NCBI RefSeq assembly: GCF_000949475.1
Contig: NZ_JRHC01000001.1
Location: 1-64,000, forward strand
DNA: 64,000 nt
Reading direction: 5' to 3'
From: Draconibacterium sediminis
GTDB lineage: Bacteria; Bacteroidota; Bacteroidia; Bacteroidales; Prolixibacteraceae
Made by a program: the position numbers and the translations under genes. The notes under the pieces were generated by a model. It saw nothing but the letters and a program-made list of their open reading frames with translations. It did no database searches and was not told the origin of the DNA. Shown piece after piece: positions 19,136 through 27,982 of this stretch. How positions within the stretch are numbered: position 1 is the first letter of the stretch; each line of letters opens with the position of its first letter.

Positions 19136-20494
19136 TCATTCCATTTCAGAAATGGCGATGAGATTTTTGGCCGTTCTGATTAAAAGGTAACCCTCGGTTA
19201 TAGCCGGTGTCGACATAACCGTCTGTTCCAATTTATTCGTTGCTAAAAGTTCATATTCCGGGCCCGCTTTTACCGAATACACATTACCATCGTTATCAGC
19301 AATATACACTATTCCGTCGGCAGCCACCGGCGACGATGTATAACTGTTTCCTTCACCTACTTTTTCCGAGTACATCTCCTCTCCGGTTTTGGCATCGTAG
19401 CATGTCAGACGCCCGTTCCAACGTGCGTTGTACAGGTAACCATCATACAACAACATGGTTCCCATGTAAGAGCCACCACGTAGTTTTGCCCATTTTACAA
19501 ATTCATTCGAAGTTGCCCGTTCTTCCAAAGTAATATCGCCCACCGCATTTTTCTGAATGGCATAAACCGGCGAAACCTTGCCGTGGGCACTGTTAAAATA
19601 AATATAATCGTTGCCAATAACCGGCGACGGAACCGGAATATCGCCTCCTCCGGACATTCGCCATATTTCTTTACCGGTTTTAAAATCGTAACCTCCGCGG
19701 TGCTTATATCCATTCACCACAACAATGTCCTTTTCACCTTCAGAATAAATATTTGGAGTTGACCAGCCTGGATATTCGTCGCGATTCTGTTTCCACAGCT
19801 CTTCGCCGGTTTTAATATCGTAAGCTGCTACAAACGAGTTCTCCTGCACATCGCACTGAATAATGACCACATTATTATGAATGAGTGGCGAGCTTGAAAA
19901 TTCCCATTCGGCTTCCTTCACCAGAAAGAACGACGATTTTAGCACTCCAAAATCTTTCGACCACTGCAGTTTTCCATCCATATCGTAACAGTACAATCCT
20001 TCCGATCCGAAAAAAGCTACTACAAATTCGCCGTTTGTTGCCGGCGTACAATTGGCATGCGACGACATGGGATGACGTTTTTGCTCGGGAATACCAGTAT
20101 ACGAGGTTTTTTCCCACTCGATTTCTCCCGAATGTTTATTCACACAATACACCCGCCAATAATGAATAGAACTATCCGGCACTGAACCTATCGATCCGTA
20201 AATACCGGTTTTTACATCGCCCTCATCTTGTTCACTAACTGCTGTGGTTACAAAAACCTTGTCGCCCCAAACAATTGGGCACGAATGCCCCAGGCCGGGA
20301 ATGGCCGTTTGCCAGGCAATATTTTTATTGGTAGCGACATCCCACGTTTCGGGCAGATTGGCGTTATCCAGATAACCGGAAATAGATTTTCCGCGGTACA
20401 TACTCCACTGCCTCGACGCATCGATTTGCTGCCCAAACGCTGACAAATACAAAATTGCAGTAAATAAGGTGAGAAACGATTTGATTTTCAACAT
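19136..20494 (-). CDS. Secreted PQQ-like beta-propeller protein (BamB-like repeats)
   Basis: A 452-residue protein with a signal peptide (to about residue 22, ...SAFGQQ). Repeated blades carry the WxxxxxG and GxxLW signatures of PQQ-binding-like propellers: GEIEWEKTSYTG, GKLQWSKDFG, TGEELWKQNRD, TGKEIWRMSGGG, TGEEMYSEKVGE. It opens with WSMYRGKSISG, as in the outer-membrane-assembly/PQQ-repeat family of Bacteroidota and Planctomycetes. No dehydrogenase active-site features are evident. It probably binds a protein or ligand outside the cytoplasm. Confidence 0.85.
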   Translation of the reverse strand: MLKIKSFLTLFTAILYLSAFGQQIDASRQWSMYRGKSISGYLDNANLPETWDVATNKNIAWQTAIPGLGHSCPIVWGDKVFVTTAVSEQDEGDVKTGIYGSIGSVPDSSIHYWRVYCVNKHSGEIEWEKTSYTGIPEQKRHPMSSHANCTPATNGEFVVAFFGSEGLYCYDMDGKLQWSKDFGVLKSSFFLVKEAEWEFSSSPLIHNNVVIIQCDVQENSFVAAYDIKTGEELWKQNRDEYPGWSTPNIYSEGEKDIVVVNGYKHRGGYDFKTGKEIWRMSGGGDIPVPSPVIGNDYIYFNSAHGKVSPVYAIQKNAVGDITLEERATSNEFVKWAKLRGGSYMGTMLLYDGYLYNARWNGRLTCYDAKTGEEMYSEKVGEGNSYTSSPVAADGIVYIADNDGNVYSVKAGPEYELLATNKLEQTVMSTPAITEGYLLIRTAKNLIAISEME

Positions 20495-20748
20495 GTGAAT
20501 AGATTTTACTTTTGCTAATTTAATGAAAGTTGACCGTTCTCAAAACTCTGATTTTTAATCTTTCCTAAGCCGGAAGCAATTTTTATATCACAATCGGAAA
20601 AAACCATAATCATTTGTGGATAATCTGCTGAAACCCATACTCAGCATTTTGGGTATAAAGACATGGAACCAAAATAGCGGGAAACGAGCAATACATTGTA
20701 TACATGCAATAAACGAATCCGATTAAAAACCTATCGACAACTAAAAAC

Positions 20749-21930
20749 ATGCAAAAAACACTGCTATACACCATCATTTTTTACTTTGCGGGTATCGCAT
20801 CCTCGCTTGCGCAAATACCCGAACCTCAGTGGCAAAAACAATCGGGTGCAAGGGGCTGCGACTTTTATACTGATATTATAGAAGACGCCAACAAAGGTTA
20901 CGCGGTTACCGGAGCGGTTAAAGTTGCCGGGCACTCCTTTGATTTTCAACTGATTCGTTTTGATGAAAATGGCGACACACTTTGGACAAAAATTATTGGT
21001 ACCGAAAAAAACGAAATTCCGAAACGTCTTACACAGCTCACCGATAAAAGCTACGTTCTGCTGGGCACTTCATCAGAGGGCGAAACGCAAAGTTGCCTTT
21101 TGGTGCGGCTGGATGAAAACGGAACAAAATTATGGGAAAAGACTTTAGATGCTGAATACCTGTCGGTTGAAGACATTATTTCGCTGCCCGAAAACCGCTT
21201 TGCCATTGCCGGCTCGAAAAGCGAAAACCCTGATGATCCGAAAATTTTAATGGCCACACTGAATGAAAATGGTGAAATAACCATGGAACGATTATTTATG
21301 ACCAACATGTCGGGGTGTGCGCGGGCAATAAAAAAACTTCCTGACAGCGATTATGCCCTAGCGGCCCAGGTTAGCGAAACCGGTAAAAACAATTGCGACA
21401 TTGTTGCCATACGCATTAGTTATACGGGAAAAGCAAAATGGTATTCGTGGATTAAAACACCCGACCAAAAAGTGTGGCCCGAATGTATTTGCTGCTCTCC
21501 CGACAGTGCTTTTATGGTTGTTGGCTGGAACGGAAAATGTTTAAGTGACATCAACTCCGCCGATCCTATTTTTGATTACGACCTGGTTTTGAACAAGATC
21601 GACGCAAGCGGCGAAATTTTGTGGACCAAAAGTGTCGACCGCGAAGGTTCGGAAGGCGGAAACGCCCTAACAATTCGCCCCGATGGCACTTTTATGGTAG
21701 CCGGAATAAAAGCCACATCGTTCCTCGGAAATGTTGGGCCCTGGTTATTAAATATCGATCCGGATGGTAACGAACTAAACGAAAAGTTACTTAACCTGCA
21801 TTTTAATAACGATAACGCATCGCGAATTATAAACAGCTCCGACGGTGGTTTTGTAGTAATTGGCCCGGGTTTACAAGAAGAAACCAACACCCGAAGTGAT
21901 GGCTGGATTATAAAATTTGGTGCTTTGTAG
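20749..21930 (+). CDS. Secreted repeat protein of propeller type, function unknown
   Basis: A 393-residue protein with a signal peptide (to about residue 21, ...ASSLAQ). It consists of repeats of about 45-50 residues with the pattern GDxLWTKxxG / NRFAIAGSKS / LNENGEI, for example FDENGDTLWTKIIG, LDENGTKLWEKTLD and DASGEILWTKSVDREG. This is the common 'delta-60-like' or SBBP-like propeller of Bacteroidota surface proteins. No enzymatic motif or C-terminal sorting domain is obvious. The neighbouring PQQ propeller is divergent, so the two are not an operon. Confidence 0.75.
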   Translation: MQKTLLYTIIFYFAGIASSLAQIPEPQWQKQSGARGCDFYTDIIEDANKGYAVTGAVKVAGHSFDFQLIRFDENGDTLWTKIIGTEKNEIPKRLTQLTDKSYVLLGTSSEGETQSCLLVRLDENGTKLWEKTLDAEYLSVEDIISLPENRFAIAGSKSENPDDPKILMATLNENGEITMERLFMTNMSGCARAIKKLPDSDYALAAQVSETGKNNCDIVAIRISYTGKAKWYSWIKTPDQKVWPECICCSPDSAFMVVGWNGKCLSDINSADPIFDYDLVLNKIDASGEILWTKSVDREGSEGGNALTIRPDGTFMVAGIKATSFLGNVGPWLLNIDPDGNELNEKLLNLHFNNDNASRIINSSDGGFVVIGPGLQEETNTRSDGWIIKFGAL

Positions 21931-21979
21931 CAACCGGTAGCAGAATGCTGGAATTGGGAATAATGAGTAGTTGAATGAT

Positions 21980-22106
21980 GATTAACGAATTAAGATTGCA
22001 GAAGAGGGAAGAAAGTTTGCAGTTTTCAGTCACAGTTTTCAGTTTTACAATTTGGCAATAGAACCATTTAAAAGTAGTATCGTGAATGAGTTATTGAGTG
22101 AATGAG
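21980..22106. repeat. Tandem repeat copy 1 (127 bp)
   Basis: This is identical base for base to copy 2 at 22137-22263, a period of 157 bases. The sequence is AT-rich, low-GC filler (for example GCAGTTTTCAGTCACAG) without an open frame. It lies between the propeller gene and the convergent pcm gene. Confidence 0.95.
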
Positions 22107-22136
22107 TAGGCAGAAGGAAGGAGAATAACGAATGAA

Positions 22137-22263
22137 GATTAACGAATTAAGATTGCAGAAGAGGGAAGAAAGTTTGCAGTTTTCAGTCACAGTTTTCAGT
22201 TTTACAATTTGGCAATAGAACCATTTAAAAGTAGTATCGTGAATGAGTTATTGAGTGAATGAG
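22137..22263. repeat. Tandem repeat copy 2 (127 bp, perfect)
   Basis: An exact copy of 21980-22106, separated from it by 30 unrelated bases. Perfect identity implies recent duplication or ongoing gene conversion. Confidence 0.95.
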
Positions 22264-22292
22264 GAGCAATTGAATAATGAATTTCGAATAAT

Positions 22293-22389
22293 GATTAACG
22301 ATTTTAGATTGCAGAATCTGAGGAAAGTAAACAGTTTACAGTCGCAGTTAGCAGTTTCGCAATTTGACAATGGAACAATTTAACAGTGG
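22293..22389. repeat. Tandem repeat copy 3 (degenerate)
   Basis: It begins GATTAACGATTTTAGATTGC in register with the other copies (156 bases after copy 2), then drifts. It keeps the AGTTTACAGTCGCAGTTAGC and CAATTTGACAATGGAACAAT segments that parallel the earlier copies. The array thus has about a 157-bp period with an ageing third unit. Confidence 0.75.
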
Positions 22390-22436
22390 AACACCTAATG
22401 ATTCCTATGTGTCTATTGTGGTTCAGTTCTTGGTGT

Positions 22437-23141
22437 TTAATATTTCTCACCCTGCTCATCAAGCATGGGCACAAAACGCACAGGCAGCACATCTTTCTTC
22501 CTGATTTTTCCATTCTTTTTTTGCAGCAATACCAGCTTTTGGATGTAACCGGCCACCACAGGAATAATCATCCTCCCTCCTTCAGCCAACTGCGCTTGCA
22601 AAGGTTCGGGCACATGCGATGGCGAACAGGTTACTATTATAGCATCAAAAGGCGCTTTTTCGGGCCACCCCAAATAACCGTCGCCAACCTTGCTGTATAT
22701 ATTGGTGTATTCCAGCTTCCGAAAAACTTTGGTTGCCGACTTGTTTAACTCCTCAAAAAGTTCGATGGTATAAACCGAATCGCACAATTGCGCCAAAATA
22801 GCTGCCTGGTAACCCGAGCCGGTGCCAATTTCCAAAACACGATCCGTTCTCTGAAGTTCCAAAACCTCGGTCATATAAGCAACTATGTAGGGTTGCGAAA
22901 TGGTTTGGCCCTCGTTTATTGGCAATGGACCATCGGTATAAGCCCACTTCATATACTCGGGCAAAACAAATTCGTGCCGCGGAACCTGCAGAAATGCATC
23001 CAAAACCAAATCGTTGCCAATTCCCCGGTTTTTTAACTGCGATTCCACCATTTTCCGGCGCTCATTAAAAAATGCATCGTTTTGCGAACTACATTCCACT
23101 GCTGAAAATAAACCCAAAATTAAAATCAAAACCCTCATCAC
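22437..23141 (-). CDS. pcm: Protein-L-isoaspartate O-methyltransferase with signal peptide
   Basis: A 234-residue SAM-dependent methyltransferase that repairs L-isoaspartyl residues. It shows PRHEFVLPEYMKWAYTDGPLPI, GQTISQPYIVAYM, and the SAM-binding VLEIGTGSGYQAAILA, all canonical. Unusually, a hydrophobic leader (MMRVLILILGLFSAVECSSQ) precedes the catalytic domain, so the enzyme is probably exported. A Cys at residue 18 does not fit a strict lipobox (E at -1). It stands alone, convergent with the tandem repeats. Confidence 0.93.
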   Translation of the reverse strand: MMRVLILILGLFSAVECSSQNDAFFNERRKMVESQLKNRGIGNDLVLDAFLQVPRHEFVLPEYMKWAYTDGPLPINEGQTISQPYIVAYMTEVLELQRTDRVLEIGTGSGYQAAILAQLCDSVYTIELFEELNKSATKVFRKLEYTNIYSKVGDGYLGWPEKAPFDAIIVTCSPSHVPEPLQAQLAEGGRMIIPVVAGYIQKLVLLQKKNGKIRKKDVLPVRFVPMLDEQGEKY

Positions 23142-23279
23142 ATTATCTATTTACCACAGCTTCAATTTATTAACGAATGGGATGAATTAAGGTTACTTCA
23201 GCACGGACAATCCTGCATGTTTTGAAATGTAAACTAAACATTAAGAAGAGGCTATTTTTTTAGCAAAAATTAACAAATC

Positions 23280-23323
23280 TGACTTTAGTCATGATTCACG
23301 AAATATTTCTTTATTTATATTTG
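23280..23323 (+). promoter_or_regulatory. YceI-cluster promoter with upstream palindrome
   Basis: TATATTTG (23316-23323) is an exact TAnnTTTG about 37 bases before the first YceI start. Upstream lies the palindrome TGACT-TT-AGTCA (23280-23291). GACT...AGTC half-sites recall Rrf2/IscR-type operators, though with a shorter centre than the E. coli IscR type 1 site. Because the cluster ends with an Rrf2 regulator gene, this is a candidate operator for it. Confidence 0.45.
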
Positions 23324-23360
23324 ACCTACTTATTCGATAGGACATATAGTTTTAGTAGTT

Positions 23361-23966
23361 ATGAAAAAAATGAAATCGTACAACAAATTGATTATAAGCC
23401 TATTTGCCATTCTTCTGGCAAGTAACTTATCAGTAGCTCAAGTGAGCTACGAAGAAAATGAGAGCAACAGTAAACTAATGGTTACCGGAACTTCATCGAT
23501 TCACGACTGGGAAATGGCGGTTGAAGATTACGACTGTTTGGTGTCGGCTTCGGCAGATGAAAATCAGCAAATTTCAATCGAATCCATCAAATTTTCGTGT
23601 TTAGCTGAGAGCATTACAAGCGATAACAAAATTATGGATAACAAAGCGCACAAAGCGCTCGATTCTGATGACCATCCGAAGATTAGTTTTAGTGCTGACG
23701 CAACTGTATCGGCAACAGCCAACTCGCTTACCAAAACCAAAGGAAAACTTCAGATTGCAGGTAAGGAAAAAGAAGTTGAGCTTGAGTTTACGGTAGCTGA
23801 AGCTAAAGACGATCAGTTTAAAGTTAGCGGAAAGATTCCGGTAAAAATGAGCGATTTTGGCATTGATCCGCCAACAGCTATGATGGGAACCCTAAAAACA
23901 GGCGACGAAGTGTTTATTCATTTCGACATTGTTCTCCAAAACATGCAAACCAGCAAAGCAAATTAA
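23361..23966 (+). CDS. YceI-family periplasmic protein, copy 1
   Basis: A 201-residue protein with a signal peptide ending about residue 26 (...NLSVAQ). The YceI fold is shown by TGTSSIHDWEM near the N-terminus, MDNKAHKALDSDDHPKISF in the centre, and the C-terminal SGKIPVKMSDFGIDPPTAMMGTLKTGDEV. YceI proteins are lipocalin-like barrels that bind long isoprenoid or polyprenyl chains in the periplasm. This is the first gene of a four-gene cluster; the outer-membrane barrel gene starts 50 bases downstream. Confidence 0.92.
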   Translation: MKKMKSYNKLIISLFAILLASNLSVAQVSYEENESNSKLMVTGTSSIHDWEMAVEDYDCLVSASADENQQISIESIKFSCLAESITSDNKIMDNKAHKALDSDDHPKISFSADATVSATANSLTKTKGKLQIAGKEKEVELEFTVAEAKDDQFKVSGKIPVKMSDFGIDPPTAMMGTLKTGDEVFIHFDIVLQNMQTSKAN

Positions 23967-24016
23967 CACCACACCACATATTTTATTGATATATAACCAT
24001 TTAAAATTTAATTAGA

Positions 24017-25180
24017 ATGAAAAAGTTAGCATTATTATTAACAGTCTTCCTGATTGGATCTGTGGCTTACGGACAATTTGAAAAAGCCAAACTTGATCCT
24101 ACGACTTTCGAAAATGTGAAAGTTAAAGTTGGAGGCGATTTTGCTATTCAGTTACAGTCACTCGATCATGAAGCTGATGTGGAATTGATCGACCTGAAAC
24201 ATAACTTCAATTTACCAACTGCGAACCTGAGCATTACAACTGATTTGGCTCCGGGTATTCAGCTGTTCATCAACAACTACATGTCGTCGCGTCACCATAA
24301 CGAGGCCTGGGTTGAAGGTGGATACCTGATCATTGATTACATGCCTTTCCTGAAAGGTAGTGAGAAACTGATGCAATACCTGACTATTAAAGCAGGTGTT
24401 ATGATGCCGGATTACGGTGATGCACACTATTTCCGCAGTAACAACGGTAATGTAATTAACAACCCGTTTGTGGGTAACTGGATTATGGATGCTTTCACAA
24501 GCAACCCTGGAATGGAATTCATGTTCAGAAAAGACGGTTTTATTGCAGTTGCCGGTGTAAACAACGGACGTATGAACTACGGACGCGGTAACGACATTGG
24601 TGAAGACCTTGCGTTTAACTGGAAACTGGCTTACGACAAAAACATTAACGATGATTTACGTGTTCGTGCTTCACTTTCAGGCTTCCACGCTCCAGACGGA
24701 CACAGCGGTGCTTACCTTTGGGATGGCGACCGTGCTGGTGCACGTTACTACAACGTAATGCAAACAGCTGCAGCCGAAGGCGACAACTTCCGTTCAGGAC
24801 GATGGAGCCCGGGTAGTGGCCAAACAAAACTGAACAGCTACATGGCTAACGTATTCCTGCAATACAAAGGACTTGAAGTATTCGGAGTTTACGAAACAAT
24901 GAATGGCATAAGAAAAGGTGCCGATCAGGATTTTACTCAAACAGCAATTCAGGCATTATACCGCATCGGAAGTTTCTACGTTGGAACACGTTATAACCAC
25001 GTTTCTGATGGTCTTGACTCAGAAGTTAACCGCACCAACATTGGCGGTGGCTGGTTTATGACCGAAAACGTAGTTGTTAAACTTGACTATGTGAATCAAA
25101 AATATGATGGACCTGCTCATGGAGATATTGATGGGGGAAAATTTAATGGCGTGGTGTTAGAAGCAGCCATTTCATTTTAA
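24017..25180 (+). CDS. Outer-membrane beta-barrel protein (porin-like)
   Basis: A 387-residue protein with a signal peptide (to about residue 19, ...SVAYGQ). Alternating strands rich in aromatics and glycine follow throughout (for example FRSNNGNVINNPFVGNW, RYNHVSDGLDSEVNRTN, FNGVVLEAAISF), ending in F, the usual barrel C-terminus. It resembles Bacteroidota porins with a short periplasmic start rather than TonB-dependent receptors; there is no plug domain or TonB box. It lies between two YceI genes, so it may pass or receive the ligand they bind; that is inference from position. A hairpin follows it. Confidence 0.8.
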   Translation: MKKLALLLTVFLIGSVAYGQFEKAKLDPTTFENVKVKVGGDFAIQLQSLDHEADVELIDLKHNFNLPTANLSITTDLAPGIQLFINNYMSSRHHNEAWVEGGYLIIDYMPFLKGSEKLMQYLTIKAGVMMPDYGDAHYFRSNNGNVINNPFVGNWIMDAFTSNPGMEFMFRKDGFIAVAGVNNGRMNYGRGNDIGEDLAFNWKLAYDKNINDDLRVRASLSGFHAPDGHSGAYLWDGDRAGARYYNVMQTAAAEGDNFRSGRWSPGSGQTKLNSYMANVFLQYKGLEVFGVYETMNGIRKGADQDFTQTAIQALYRIGSFYVGTRYNHVSDGLDSEVNRTNIGGGWFMTENVVVKLDYVNQKYDGPAHGDIDGGKFNGVVLEAAISF

Positions 25181-25206
25181 TTTGGACAGTTAGTACAGAA
25201 AAGATG

Positions 25207-25232
25207 GAATGCCCGGGTTATTGCGGGCATTC
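25207..25232 (+). terminator. Hairpin after the porin-like gene
   Basis: The arms GAATGCCCG (25207-25215) and CGGGCATTC (25224-25232) form a perfect 9-bp stem with an 8-base loop. The following bases are C/T-rich but lack a proper U-run, so it may be a partial terminator or an mRNA-stabilising stem that lowers expression of the second YceI and the regulator relative to the first two genes. Confidence 0.55.
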
Positions 25233-25339
25233 CTCAACTTCTTACATGAAACGAACAGGTACGAAGGTTACACCCCAATAAATAACCAAAACAAATGAAG
25301 CACATACTATAAGCTCTGAAAACAAACCATTCGAATAGT

Positions 25340-25933
25340 ATGAAAAAAACATTGCTGAAATATTACTTTTTATCGCTTTTCCTGACTTTCTCAATCGTTG
25401 GGGCTTCAGCCTCGGATAAGCCAAATGGCAAGACGCCTGAAAATTGCAGCAATTTTGTTCTTATCCAGGGCTCGTCAAACATCAACCGTTTCGAATTTAT
25501 TCATGAAGCGCCCCGCCTTGTAGGCAACGAACAGCAATCCGACCGCCTGACCTGGCAACAGGAGGTTATTGTTCCGGTTAAAGAATTTACAGGCAGTAAC
25601 CAACACATGCGCAAAGATTTTCTGGAATTGTTAAAAGCCACAGAATATCCTGTTATACAAATTGATATTGAACCCAACAACGAAAAAGCAATTACCGGTC
25701 CTGTTGAAAAAAGGGATCTGAATGCAACAATAACACTTGCCGGGCACACACACGAGTATGTTGTGCCATGCAAAATAAGCGCGTGCGATACTTCTGAGAT
25801 CCTGATAAAAGGATCGTTAAAAGTCAACTTAACTGATTTTAATATTGAGCCGCCTAAAAAAGTATTAGGAACCATCAAAGTGAATGATGAAGTTTTTATT
25901 ACATTTGCTTTTAAACAAGAGACCGAAAAATAA
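25340..25933 (+). CDS. YceI-family periplasmic protein, copy 2
   Basis: A 197-residue protein with a signal peptide (to about residue 25, ...VGASAS). It shares the YceI ending with copy 1 (SLKVNLTDFNIEPPKKVLGTIKVNDEVFITF against SDFGIDPPTAMMGTLKTGDEVFIHF), but its N-terminal half is divergent (QGSSNINRFEF in place of TGTSSIHDWEM). The two copies are therefore old paralogues, probably with different ligands or roles. Twelve bases separate it from the Rrf2 gene, indicating co-transcription. Confidence 0.88.
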   Translation: MKKTLLKYYFLSLFLTFSIVGASASDKPNGKTPENCSNFVLIQGSSNINRFEFIHEAPRLVGNEQQSDRLTWQQEVIVPVKEFTGSNQHMRKDFLELLKATEYPVIQIDIEPNNEKAITGPVEKRDLNATITLAGHTHEYVVPCKISACDTSEILIKGSLKVNLTDFNIEPPKKVLGTIKVNDEVFITFAFKQETEK

Positions 25934-25945
25934 AAACCAAAAACC

Positions 25946-26374
25946 TTGAAATTTAGCACGAAAACGAGATATGGTGTGCGGGCTATTCTTGAAATAGCTC
26001 AGAGCGATCCTGAAATCGGAATCTATCAGAAAGATATTTCTGCCAACCAGAACATTTCGTACAAGTATCTCGACCACATTATAAATTCGCTAAAAGTTGC
26101 AGGACTGGTAAGCAAAGCCGGCGGAAGACGCAGTGGCTACATTTTAACCCGCAAACCCGAAGAAATTACGATTTACGATATTCATAATGCATTTGAGCCC
26201 GGTATTTGTGTTGTCGATTGTCTGTCGCATAACTACACCTGCAAACGACAGGGTATTTGCGCATCCCAGGGTTTTTGGGGCGAACTGAACAACCAGATCA
26301 TTAAATACCTGCAAGCAACAACAATTGCCGACCTGATGCAAAACCAGGAAAAACTCGATGATATTGTTAGTTAA
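25946..26374 (+). CDS. Rrf2-family regulator with cysteine cluster
   Basis: A 142-residue winged-helix regulator. The N-terminus KFSTKTRYGVRAILEIA is the family hallmark and requires the TTG start at 25946, as no ATG is available. Recognition helix region: ISYKYLDHIINSLKVAGLVSKAGG. Cysteines at 88, 92, 99 and 105 (C-x3-C-x6-C-x5-C) match the position where IscR/NsrR-type members bind an Fe-S cluster, so it probably senses redox, nitric oxide or iron-sulfur status. It is the last gene of the YceI cluster, and its likely targets include that cluster's promoter at 23280. Confidence 0.9.
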   Translation: MKFSTKTRYGVRAILEIAQSDPEIGIYQKDISANQNISYKYLDHIINSLKVAGLVSKAGGRRSGYILTRKPEEITIYDIHNAFEPGICVVDCLSHNYTCKRQGICASQGFWGELNNQIIKYLQATTIADLMQNQEKLDDIVS

Positions 26375-26391
26375 AGCGAACTATTATCTTC

Positions 26392-27789
26392 TTACTGTGG
26401 AGTTAATTTAATCACAGTTCCCGGATTATTCAGCACCACATAAATCGCACCCTCCGGCCCGGTTGACACATCGCGTACTCGTCCCTGATTTTTTACAATT
26501 ACTTCTTCATGAATAACATTATCACCTTCAATTTGAAGCAAACGCACCTCTTCGTATTTTAAAGCGCCAACCAGCAACTTGTTTTTCCACTTACTAAAAA
26601 GATCTCCCCGATAAAAATCAAGTCCGCAAACTGCGATAGATGGCCGCCAGTATAAATTGGGCTGTTCCATGTCAGGCCGGTGCGTTTCTTCGGTTATAAT
26701 CGTTCCGTTGTAGTTTTTGCCATAGGTAATGGTTTCCCAACCGTAGTTTTTCCCCGACTCTATCCGATTCAATTCGTCGCCGCCCAAGGGGCCATGTTCG
26801 GTTGTCCAAAGCTCTCCGGTTTCCGGATGGACGGCCATTCCCTGGATGTTTCGGTTACCCAGCGAGAACAACGATTTCATTGCGCCTTCTTCGTTAACAA
26901 ATGGGTTATCTTCCGGTATACTTCCGTCTTTGAAAATACGATGTACCTTTCCGTTTGGCAGCGTAAAATCCTGCGCCTGGTAACCGGCACCACGGTCGCC
27001 AATGGCAAAAAACAAATGGCCCTCCGGATCGAAAACAATACGGCAACCATAGTGGTGGCGTGTGGTTCGGTAGGTATCATGCGGAGCTTCAAACAACACT
27101 TCCTCGTTGGTCCAGCTGTTATTTTCAATTTTTCCACGAACAATACGTGTCATTGCAGGCGGCCGGTTTCCATCGTAACCGCTTGTTAATACATGACTGT
27201 AGGCAAGATAAATCCAGCCATTTTCTTTAAAGTCGGGATCAACTGCAACATCCATCAAACCACCCTGCCCCTGGTTTAATACTTCCGGCGTATTTTTTAC
27301 CGGCTCATCCAGCAATATTCCATTCTTCACTATTCGCAGCCTTCCCGGGCGTTCCGTAATTAAAGCTGTATTTTTATCCATAAAATCAATTGCCCATGGA
27401 ACTTCCAGTCCTTCGGCAAAAATTTCTACATCCATTTTATAATCCATCGTTTCCATTTCTTTGGCAATCGGTGGTTTTTTGGCCCCGACCTTATTCTCCG
27501 ACTCGCGGATATACGAAATGATAGCATTAATATCTCCATCACTGAGCGTTGCTTCGTATGAGGGCATTCCCAGATGCGGAATTCCAAATTTTATATTTCG
27601 GAAAACGTAACCATTCTCGGCACCAAACTGCCAGATTCCGTCAACCAAACTTGTCGCATTTCCGCCGCCCAAATTGGCACCATGGCACGAAGCACAGTTT
27701 TGCCCATACAGCAGTGCGCCATCCTGAGCGTTTACGGTAAGCGATAAAGAGAGAATGAAAATTGTAAAAAGTACGAATGTTGTTTTCAT
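26392..27789 (-). CDS. Cytochrome c / PQQ-type sugar (glucose-sorbosone) dehydrogenase fusion
   Basis: A 465-residue protein with a signal peptide to about residue 21. A cytochrome c domain follows, with haem motif CASCH (residues 32-36) and axial Met in HLGMPSY. Residues about 120-465 form a GSDH-type six-bladed propeller with VPWAIDFMDKNTALITERPGRL, GQGGLMDVAVDPDF, and HYGCRIVFDPEGHLFFAIGDRG, the conserved His/Arg-bearing PQQ site. Substrate oxidation in the periplasm would pass electrons to the fused haem. The domain order (haem first) is less usual than haem last. It is convergent with the Rrf2 gene. Confidence 0.9.
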   Translation of the reverse strand: MKTTFVLFTIFILSLSLTVNAQDGALLYGQNCASCHGANLGGGNATSLVDGIWQFGAENGYVFRNIKFGIPHLGMPSYEATLSDGDINAIISYIRESENKVGAKKPPIAKEMETMDYKMDVEIFAEGLEVPWAIDFMDKNTALITERPGRLRIVKNGILLDEPVKNTPEVLNQGQGGLMDVAVDPDFKENGWIYLAYSHVLTSGYDGNRPPAMTRIVRGKIENNSWTNEEVLFEAPHDTYRTTRHHYGCRIVFDPEGHLFFAIGDRGAGYQAQDFTLPNGKVHRIFKDGSIPEDNPFVNEEGAMKSLFSLGNRNIQGMAVHPETGELWTTEHGPLGGDELNRIESGKNYGWETITYGKNYNGTIITEETHRPDMEQPNLYWRPSIAVCGLDFYRGDLFSKWKNKLLVGALKYEEVRLLQIEGDNVIHEEVIVKNQGRVRDVSTGPEGAIYVVLNNPGTVIKLTPQ

Positions 27790-27982
27790 ATTTGTTGATT
27801 TAGATCTTTTTAAAACCTTAATAAGTTAAGAAAAATCAACCTATTTTGTTCACTCATATTCAGTAATTTAATTTAACATTTATTAAGACACATTCTTAAT
27901 ATGACCAGGATTTTTCAGACCTTTATCGTTGTTATACAGAAAACTTTAAACGTTCATTAAACAGATAAAAAATAAAAAGCAG

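Noticed and set aside
21980..22389. CRISPR-like array
   Set aside because: The repeats are 127 bases long, only two are intact, and there are no cas genes; spacers are AT-rich filler.
22386..22748. Plus-strand open frame over pcm
   Set aside because: It is the antisense shadow of the methyltransferase gene.
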